This document shows positions 1 to 5,451 of a stretch of DNA of 11,042 nucleotides, piece by piece. Source of the stretch: Actinomycetota bacterium. GTDB taxonomy: Bacteria; Actinomycetota; Acidimicrobiia; Acidimicrobiales; Ilumatobacteraceae. How positions within the stretch are numbered: position 1 is the stretch's first letter; the number at the start of each line of letters is the position of its first letter. A program made the translations under genes and the position numbers. The stretch covers positions 1 to 11,042 of the forward strand of contig SYNW01000115.1 of assembly GCA_005805045.1 (NCBI GenBank), read 5' to 3'. Below the pieces are notes generated by a model. That model was not told the origin of the DNA and ran no database searches. It saw only the letters and a program-made list of their open reading frames with translations.

Positions 1-612
1 CGCATTCGGGGTCGAGATGGCTATCAATACGAAGAGGGTGACGAAAACAAGTCAAGCACGGGACGACTGCACATTCTTGAGGTGCAAAGGCTAATTCGCT
101 TCATGCCAAAAATCGTGATCTGCGTCGTGCCCGGTTGGGCCGCAGGTGGCGGACATAGTTTGCATGTCGTCAGCGACCTAACTTTGGCCAGCAAAGAACA
201 CGCACGATTCAAACAAACCGACGCCGATGTCGCAAGTTTTGATGGCGGCTTTGGCTCGGCATATCTCGCCCGTCAAGTCGGTCAAAAATTTGCCCGAGAG
301 ATTTTCTTTTTGGGTCGTGAATACTCCGCCGAAGATGCACACCGCATGGGCATGGTCAACGCGGTCGTCGATCACGCCGACCTCGAAAAAGTCGCTCTCG
401 AGTGGGCCAGAGAAGTCAATTCAAAAAGCCCGATGGCTCAGCGAATGTTGAAGTTCGCGTTCAACGCAATCGACGACGGTCTTGTGGGTCAACAAATTTT
501 TGCCGGCGAGGCAACTCGTCTTGCATATATGACCGACGAAGCGACCGAAGGTCGAGACTCGTTCGTTGAAAAGCGCGAACCGGACTGGTCAAAATACCCC
601 TGGCACTTTTAA
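1..612 (+). CDS. menB: 1,4-dihydroxy-2-naphthoyl-CoA synthase, 5' partial
   Basis: MenB is a cytoplasmic crotonase-fold enzyme that cyclises o-succinylbenzoyl-CoA to 1,4-dihydroxy-2-naphthoyl-CoA in menaquinone synthesis. The frame is open from base 1 to TAA at 610-612, giving 203 residues; about 100 N-terminal residues lie outside the window, judging by the roughly 300-residue family length. The internal GTG at 82 is not the start, because conserved MenB sequence (RIRGRDGY, GRLHILEVQRLIRFMP) precedes it. Visible motifs are the oxyanion-hole stretch GWAAGGGHSLHVV, TDADVASFDGG and the tail DWSKYPWHF. The first Asp of TDAD and the Ser and Asp of SFD match the M. tuberculosis MenB active-site residues D185, S190 and D192. 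This is the type carrying its own acidic residue rather than depending on bicarbonate. The next gene starts 28 bases downstream on the same strand. Confidence 0.96.
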   Translation, partial: RIRGRDGYQYEEGDENKSSTGRLHILEVQRLIRFMPKIVICVVPGWAAGGGHSLHVVSDLTLASKEHARFKQTDADVASFDGGFGSAYLARQVGQKFAREIFFLGREYSAEDAHRMGMVNAVVDHADLEKVALEWAREVNSKSPMAQRMLKFAFNAIDDGLVGQQIFAGEATRLAYMTDEATEGRDSFVEKREPDWSKYPWHF

Positions 613-640
613 TCTTGCGATACTTGCGCTAGCACTCGCA

Positions 641-1444
641 ATGATCACGACGATTAATTCAAGTCAAGACCCACGACTTGATCCGTTGCGCCTCAACGAA
701 CGACAGTTAACGACAATCGCCCAGCGTCGGTCAACAATTGCTGCAGGCCGGTTTATCGCCGAGGGTGACCTCGTTGTCGCACGCGCGCTGGCCGCTGGTT
801 GCAAACCTGAAGTCGTGCTCTGCGATGCCGAACAAGCCGAGCATTTTGATCTGGAAATTGAGAGATTAGGCGGTCAATGTTTGACAGCCGACGTCGAAAT
901 TCGCCGTGAAGCAACTGGCCTGGGCGTGCCACTCAGCGCACTCGGAGTTTTCTATCGACCACAACCGCTGACGGTAAGCCAAGTGATTTCTCAGGCGCGT
1001 CGGGTCGTGGTTGTCGAAGCAGTCGATAATCCCAGCAACATCGGAGCGATCGTGCGCTGCGCCGTGGGTTTGGGTTGGGATGGTTTGATTTGTGACTCAA
1101 CAAGTGCCGACCCACTTTCTCGTCGCGGTCTGCGAGTTTCAATGGGCTCTGCTTTCAATTTGCGCTTTGCACGCACAGCAGACATCGTCGAGACGCTCAA
1201 GACTTTGCAGGCTCAAAATTTCAAAGTTTTTGCCCTTACACCAGACAGCGACTCGGTCGACATTGATCAAATCAAAATCGATTCGACGCAAAAACGAGCA
1301 ATAATATTCGGTTCAGAACGCGCGGGTCTCAGCCAACAAGCCCTCGCCTGCGCCGATGCGTGCGCAAAAATTGCGATGAACCCGAGTGTTGACTCGTTGA
1401 ACGTTGCCGCTGCCGCCGCAATTTCTTGCTACGCGTTGCGCTGA
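641..1444 (+). CDS. TrmH/SpoU-family RNA 2'-O-methyltransferase
   Basis: This is a SPOUT-class, SAM-dependent 2'-O-ribose methyltransferase predicted to act on rRNA or tRNA; the target base cannot be read from the sequence. At 267 residues it has an N-terminal L30e-like substrate-binding domain (about 10-105, with the family signature FIAEGDLVVARAL). A C-terminal trefoil-knot SpoU domain follows (about 120-267). The three SpoU motifs are present: NPSNIGAIVR near 130-139, IIFGSERAGLS near 221-231 and VDSLNVAAAAAI near 250-261. The long spacing segment DPLSRRGLRVSMGSAF resembles the actinobacterial Rv0881 group. I chose ATG 641 over the upstream open codon at 566, which lies inside menB, because family homology begins just after 641. 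No Shine-Dalgarno sequence is visible. The gene is probably co-transcribed with menB and converges on the globin gene with a 10-base gap. Confidence 0.9.
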   Translation: MITTINSSQDPRLDPLRLNERQLTTIAQRRSTIAAGRFIAEGDLVVARALAAGCKPEVVLCDAEQAEHFDLEIERLGGQCLTADVEIRREATGLGVPLSALGVFYRPQPLTVSQVISQARRVVVVEAVDNPSNIGAIVRCAVGLGWDGLICDSTSADPLSRRGLRVSMGSAFNLRFARTADIVETLKTLQAQNFKVFALTPDSDSVDIDQIKIDSTQKRAIIFGSERAGLSQQALACADACAKIAMNPSVDSLNVAAAAAISCYALR

Positions 1445-1454
1445 CCCGAGCTGA

Positions 1455-1916
1455 TTAACGCGGATACTCGGCCGAAGAAATCGGCAAGCCCGTATCGTTG
1501 CGCAAATGCTCGGCGGCTTTGACGAAATATTCGGTCATCGCACCCCGAATATCGTCGTCAGTCACGAGTTCATTCACCGCGGCCAGCATGTGCACAAGCC
1601 ACCGGTCGCGCTCTAAATTGCCAATGCGAAACGGCATGTGGCGCATCCGTAACTGCGGATGTCCGCGATTTTCGTTGAACAACATTGGTCCCCCCCAATA
1701 TTGGGCAAGAAACCAGGTCAAGTGCTGGCGCGACTTGACTAAATTTTCTGGGTCTTCATACAGCACGATCAACACTTGATCAGTCACTACGCCCTGATAA
1801 AAGCGGTCAACAAGTCTTTCGAAAAACGGAAGACCACCGACTTGCTCGTAGATCGAACTAGCCGAACTCAGGGTCTTGCCATTCTGGAAATAGATTCGGC
1901 ATGTCAGTTGAAACAT
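1455..1916 (-). CDS. Group II truncated haemoglobin (trHbO type)
   Basis: This is a cytoplasmic 2-on-2 globin that binds haem and ligands such as O2; its physiological role is not settled for the family. It aligns closely by eye with M. tuberculosis GlbO: RFYQGV, FLAQYWGGP, RGHPQLRMRHMPFRI and ERDRWLVHM. Numbered from ATG 1916 (153 residues), the key positions are Tyr40 (B10), Tyr53 (CD1), His93 (proximal F8) and Trp106 (G8); all four group II markers are kept. The start is uncertain. ATG 1916 is the only ATG before the conserved IYEQVGG, but it overlaps the crotonase gene by 59 bases, has no Shine-Dalgarno sequence, and adds about 17 residues relative to GlbO. No GTG or TTG lies between; a CTG at 1869-1871 would give the usual length. 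It is the last gene of the minus-strand array. Confidence 0.93.
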   Translation of the reverse strand: MFQLTCRIYFQNGKTLSSASSIYEQVGGLPFFERLVDRFYQGVVTDQVLIVLYEDPENLVKSRQHLTWFLAQYWGGPMLFNENRGHPQLRMRHMPFRIGNLERDRWLVHMLAAVNELVTDDDIRGAMTEYFVKAAEHLRNDTGLPISSAEYPR

Positions 1917-2715
1917 TCATCGTGAAGTTCGCCGCACGCTTTTCAAGAAAACTGATCACTCCTTCGCGTGCATCAGCTGATTTGCCACGTTGCAAAATGC
2001 CGCGCGATTCAGCCCGATGGGCTTCCATCGGGTGCGAAGCACCGAGCATTCGCCACAACATCTGTCGCGACAGTGCCACAGAAACGGGTGCCGTGTTTTC
2101 GACGATTTCTTTAGCTAACTCACGAGCCGCGCCAAGCAAGCCATCACCGACATGAATACTGCGCACGAGACCGGCAGCGCGGGCTTCGTCCGGCGAAATC
2201 ATTCGACCTGTAAAAACCCATTCAGTTGCTCGCGAGATGCCCACAACTCGGGGCAAGAACCACGATGAACAAGCTTCCGTGACGATGCCCCGTCGGGCAA
2301 AAACAAAACCGAACTTTGCTGTATCACTCGAAAGGCGAATATCCATCGGCAGGGTCATCGTCACGCCGACCCCGACAGCCGCGCCGTTGATCGCCCCAAT
2401 CACGGGCTTCAGGCTTTCAAAAATTCTCAACGACACCAAGCCACCACCGTCGCGTGGCACGTCTTTCACACCTGAAACATCGCTACCACCACGACTGAAG
2501 GTTTCGCCACCCGAAGATAAATCTGCCCCCGCACAAAATGCCCGACCGGCACCGGTCACGATCACTGCTCGAACATTGTCATCGGCGTCAGACATGTCAA
2601 ATGCGGCGATGATCTCATGCAACATCGTGTTTGTAAACGCATTCAATTTTTCAGGACGATTCAAAGTAATCGTCGCGATATTCTCGCTCACGTCATAGTT
2701 GATTTGGTTAAACAT
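1858..2715 (-). CDS. Crotonase-superfamily enzyme (enoyl-CoA hydratase/isomerase), isomerase-like active site
   Basis: This 285-residue acyl-CoA-handling enzyme of the enoyl-CoA hydratase/isomerase superfamily would act on fatty-acid or related CoA thioesters in the cytoplasm; the substrate is unknown. The N-terminal ITLNRPEKLNAF, the oxyanion-hole segment GAGRAFCAGADLS (about 55-67) and GAINGAAVGVGVT (about 107-119) are family hallmarks. Both catalytic glutamates of rat mitochondrial hydratase (E144, E164) appear replaced, by Thr119 and Phe139 in my hand alignment. In contrast, Glu147 in IVTEACSSWFLPRVVG aligns with the catalytic Glu of peroxisomal delta3,delta2-enoyl-CoA isomerases (human ECI2 has SPEGCSSYTFPKI). 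Isomerase or another crotonase activity is therefore as likely as hydration. ATG 2715 was chosen over an open frame reaching 2760 because it overlaps the ftsX stop by 8 bases and begins where homology begins. It lies between ftsX and the globin gene. Confidence 0.92.
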   Translation of the reverse strand: MFNQINYDVSENIATITLNRPEKLNAFTNTMLHEIIAAFDMSDADDNVRAVIVTGAGRAFCAGADLSSGGETFSRGGSDVSGVKDVPRDGGGLVSLRIFESLKPVIGAINGAAVGVGVTMTLPMDIRLSSDTAKFGFVFARRGIVTEACSSWFLPRVVGISRATEWVFTGRMISPDEARAAGLVRSIHVGDGLLGAARELAKEIVENTAPVSVALSRQMLWRMLGASHPMEAHRAESRGILQRGKSADAREGVISFLEKRAANFTMNVSTDMPNLFPEWQDPEFG

Positions 2716-3613
2716 CGAGAAAGCGCGTCGCAGCGATTGCTGAACCGACCGCGCCGACAAAGGCGCCGATACCCAGCAGAATAAGCATCACCGAGGTCAA
2801 GTAACTATCGGGCACGACAAGCGAACTGATGCCCGTGCCTGGTTTAAAACCAGTGACACCGCTCGTCCATGCCGAATTCAGAACCCACAGTCCACCACAA
2901 GAGACAACGCCACCGATTAATCCCTGTAGCAAACCTTCCAACATAAACGGAATTCGAATGAACCAGTTGGTGGCACCAACCAATTTCATAACTTCGATTT
3001 CTCGACGCCGCGCAAACATCGCGGTGCGAATCGTGTTCCAAATTAGACCCACCGCGACCAGCAGCAACACCAGCGAGGTCACCAATGTGACCACTCGAAT
3101 GAAGTTGGAAAGCGTCGAGATGACTTCAAATTCGTCTTCGGCAAGGGCAACTGCTTCAACCCCAGGCAACGTCCTATATTGATCGCTCAGTGATCGCACC
3201 AGAAGCGGATCTTCCGAAAGCGGCACGACTTTGAACTGGGTCGGAATCGACTCTGGGGTAAGTAATCCCAACGTTACGGGGTCTCCGGCAAAAATACGTT
3301 TGGCTTCTTCGTAACTTTCGGTCTTGTTCAAGTAGCGAAGCTTTTCTATGTCGATAATTGTCGGCGATGCACGCAAAACCGAGTCAATCAGCGCAACCTG
3401 CTCGGCTGAGGCATCACTGCGCACGAAAACAATCATCTCAACATCACCACGCCATTGCACGAGTAGATTCTCAAACGCACGCTGAATCAAAAAAGTTGAG
3501 CCAACCAAGAGCAGTGAGACAGCAGAAGTCAGAACAGCTGCAGCAGTAAGTGTCAAGTTGCGCCTGAAACTCTCCCATGTTTCGCGCAGGGCGTAAGCAA
3601 TTCGAGAGAACAT
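2708..3613 (-). CDS. ftsX: Cell-division ABC transporter permease-like protein FtsX
   Basis: FtsX is the membrane partner of the FtsE ATPase. In actinobacteria the complex relays ATP hydrolysis to peptidoglycan hydrolases at the septum. The 301-residue protein has the standard four-helix layout. A short cytoplasmic N-terminus (RETWESFRRNLTLT) leads to TM1 (about 22-43), followed by a long extracytoplasmic domain (about 45-170). TM2 spans about 174-196, followed by a conserved cytoplasmic loop ARRREIEVMKLVGAT. TM3 (about 222-246) and TM4 (about 274-297) complete the FtsX/MacB-type permease domain, ending in RFLDV. Its ATG directly abuts the ftsE TAG (TAGATG), and its TAA overlaps the ATG of the next gene by 8 bases, so translational coupling on both sides is likely. 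A weak GGAG lies 11 bases before the ATG. Confidence 0.97.
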   Translation of the reverse strand: MFSRIAYALRETWESFRRNLTLTAAAVLTSAVSLLLVGSTFLIQRAFENLLVQWRGDVEMIVFVRSDASAEQVALIDSVLRASPTIIDIEKLRYLNKTESYEEAKRIFAGDPVTLGLLTPESIPTQFKVVPLSEDPLLVRSLSDQYRTLPGVEAVALAEDEFEVISTLSNFIRVVTLVTSLVLLLVAVGLIWNTIRTAMFARRREIEVMKLVGATNWFIRIPFMLEGLLQGLIGGVVSCGGLWVLNSAWTSGVTGFKPGTGISSLVVPDSYLTSVMLILLGIGAFVGAVGSAIAATRFLDV

Positions 3614-4291
3614 CTACTCGTAAACTCCGCGCTCTTGATCCCGCAAAATCACGCCACGATCCAACTGAATCACTCGCCTGCGCATTGCGTTGACGACCCT
3701 GTGGTCGTGGGTTGCCATCACCACGGTTGTTCCCGTCTGATTGATTTCGTCCAGCAGTCCCATGATGCCTTCGCTGGTGGTCGGGTCGAGGTTGCCGGTG
3801 GGCTCGTCGGCCAACAGGATCAGTGGGCGATTCACGAAGGCGCGGGCAATTGAAACTCGCTGTTGCTCGCCACCCGAGAGTTGGTTTGGAAATCTGTCTT
3901 GCTTGTCGGCCAAGCCAACCAGATCGAGCACGATCGGCACTTGGCGAGCAATCACGTGTCTCGGTTTGCCGATTACTTCGAGGGCGAACGCGACGTTTTC
4001 AAAAACTGTTTTGTTGAGCAGCAATTTATAGTCTTGAAACACGTTGCCCATGCTGCGACGCAAATAAGGCACTCTCGACGCCGGCAACTCATTGATGTTG
4101 CGACCAGCCACCCAAACATCCCCGCGTTCTGGCTGCTCTTGACGGTTGATCAAGCGCAACAGGGTCGACTTGCCCGACCCGGACGGGCCGACAAGAAACA
4201 CGAACTGACTTTTAGGGATGTCAAACGAAGCATCTCGCACGGCGACCGTTTCGGTGCCGTAGATTTTCGTCACATTTTCAAGACGAATCAT
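3614..4291 (-). CDS. ftsE: Cell-division ATP-binding protein FtsE
   Basis: FtsE is the cytoplasmic ABC ATPase that pairs with FtsX at the divisome. The 225-residue length is normal. Visible ABC elements in order are Walker A GPSGSGKS (35-42), Q-loop Gln86 in VFQDYKLL, signature LSGGEQQRV (138-146), Walker B LILLADEP with catalytic Glu163, D-loop GNLD (166-169) and H-loop His195 in MATHDHRVV. The opening MIRLENVTKIYG and the RSMGNVFQDYKLL segment are typical of FtsE rather than of a transporter ATPase such as LolD. Immediate adjacency to ftsX on the same strand confirms the assignment. It is separated from prfB by 44 bases that hold a small GC hairpin; no Shine-Dalgarno sequence is seen before the ATG. 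Confidence 0.98.
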   Translation of the reverse strand: MIRLENVTKIYGTETVAVRDASFDIPKSQFVFLVGPSGSGKSTLLRLINRQEQPERGDVWVAGRNINELPASRVPYLRRSMGNVFQDYKLLLNKTVFENVAFALEVIGKPRHVIARQVPIVLDLVGLADKQDRFPNQLSGGEQQRVSIARAFVNRPLILLADEPTGNLDPTTSEGIMGLLDEINQTGTTVVMATHDHRVVNAMRRRVIQLDRGVILRDQERGVYE

Positions 4292-4321
4292 TGCGACAAA
4301 CTTACCATCGTTGAATTGCCG

Positions 4322-4334
4322 CGCCGATCCGGCG
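4322..4334 (-). other. Short perfect GC hairpin between prfB and ftsE
   Basis: Read on the minus strand the 13 bases are CGCCG-GAT-CGGCG, a 5-bp stem with a 3-base loop that begins one base after the prfB TAG. It lies in the only gap longer than about 30 bases inside the minus-strand array. No T-run follows it, so it is not a canonical intrinsic terminator. A role in mRNA processing or partial attenuation between prfB and ftsE is conjecture. Confidence 0.35.
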
Positions 4335-4335
4335 A

Positions 4336-5436
4336 CTATTCGCTGTCAGAACGCCGCCATCGCAGAAAGCCGAGCATGAAATCATCTAAATCACCATCAA
4401 GCACGGCGGTGACGTTGCCGCTCTCGACATTTGATCGAAGATCTTTCACCATTTGATAAGGCTGCAGGACATAAGAACGAATCTGACTGCCCCAACCGAC
4501 TTGGGCCTGCTTGCCGGCGATCTTGGCCAGCTCTGCGGCTTTTTCTTCTTCATCTTGCGCAAGAATCATTGCTTTCAAACGTTTCATTGCACTCTCGCGA
4601 TTCTGCAATTGGCTGCGCTCCTGCTGTGAAGATGCAACAAGACCCGTCGGCTCGTGGGTCAAGCGCACGGCCGATGAAGTTTTGTTGACATGTTGACCGC
4701 CGGCACCAGAGGCACGGAAAACCTCCATACGAATGTCGCTTTCGTTTATTTCAAGTTCGGCTTGATCGAGAATCGGCCAAATCTGAACGAGTGCGAAACT
4801 CGTCTGACGACGACCTTGGTTGTCAAACGGGCTGATTCTCACGAGTCGATGTGTTCCGCGCTCGCTCGTGAGCAAACCGTAAACATACCGACCACGAATG
4901 GTGACATCGGCCGACAAGATGCCTGCTTCTGTACCGATAGAAATATCGCCGATCTCGAATGCGAAACCTCGGCGCTCTGCCCAACGGCGATACATTCGCA
5001 ACAACATCTCGCTCCAGTCTTGGGCGTCGACACCACCATCTTTGGCGTTGATCTGCAAAATCGCATCGCATTCGTCGTGCTCCCCCGTGAACATGCTGCG
5101 CATTTCGAGCGAGTCAAGTTGGCTGCGACACGAGGCGATGCCCTTTTCAAGTTCTGGCTCTTGAGTTGCGTCATCTTCTGCCCGAGCAAGTTCGTGCAAC
5201 ACGGACAAGTCATCGACAGTGGCTGAAAGCGTATTGAATTGATCGATGTCGGCTTTCAAAGATGCGTACTGCGAATTAACTTTCTTCGCATGTTCTTGGT
5301 CGTTCCACAAATCTGGCTTGGCAACTTCGCCTTCAAGTTCGACGAGCAACCCTCGCGAAGTTTCAATGTTCAAATATCGCGATGCCTCACCGATGCGGCG
5401 ACGCAATTCGGCAAGATCACTTGAAAAATCTTTCAT
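4336..5436 (-). CDS. prfB: Peptide chain release factor 2
   Basis: RF2 reads UAA and UGA stop codons in the ribosomal A site and triggers hydrolysis of peptidyl-tRNA. The 366-residue protein has the usual order: an N-terminal helical domain (about 1-110), the codon-reading domain with anticodon tripeptide SPF at 202-204 (RISPFDNQGRRQTSF), and the catalytic GGQ at 246-248 in RASGAGGQHVNKTSSAVRLTH. The SPF tripeptide distinguishes it from RF1, which carries PxT. The reading frame is continuous from ATG 5436, so the autoregulatory +1 frameshift (in-frame UGA after CUU near codon 25) known from E. coli prfB is absent. It lies 15 bases after secA and 44 before ftsE; prfB-ftsE-ftsX is a common actinobacterial order. 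No Shine-Dalgarno sequence is evident. Confidence 0.98.
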   Translation of the reverse strand: MKDFSSDLAELRRRIGEASRYLNIETSRGLLVELEGEVAKPDLWNDQEHAKKVNSQYASLKADIDQFNTLSATVDDLSVLHELARAEDDATQEPELEKGIASCRSQLDSLEMRSMFTGEHDECDAILQINAKDGGVDAQDWSEMLLRMYRRWAERRGFAFEIGDISIGTEAGILSADVTIRGRYVYGLLTSERGTHRLVRISPFDNQGRRQTSFALVQIWPILDQAELEINESDIRMEVFRASGAGGQHVNKTSSAVRLTHEPTGLVASSQQERSQLQNRESAMKRLKAMILAQDEEEKAAELAKIAGKQAQVGWGSQIRSYVLQPYQMVKDLRSNVESGNVTAVLDGDLDDFMLGFLRWRRSDSE

Positions 5437-5451
5437 AATGCTTAAATCGCT

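Noticed and set aside
1432..1471. Inverted repeats CGCGTT/AACGCG and CCGAG/CTCGG at the trmH-globin junction, considered as a bidirectional terminator
   Set aside because: The stems are 5-6 bp with long loops, they compete with each other, and no T-run follows on either strand.
1694..1705. 12-bp palindrome CCCAATATTGGG
   Set aside because: It lies within the globin codons for the conserved QYWGG segment and is fully explained by coding.
3863..5226. Long + strand open frames opposite ftsE and prfB (3863-4456, 4690-5226)
   Set aside because: They are shadows of strongly supported minus-strand genes, with no start signals or family motifs.
5362..5436. Programmed +1 frameshift in prfB
   Set aside because: The N-terminal coding region is continuous from ATG 5436 with no in-frame TGA.
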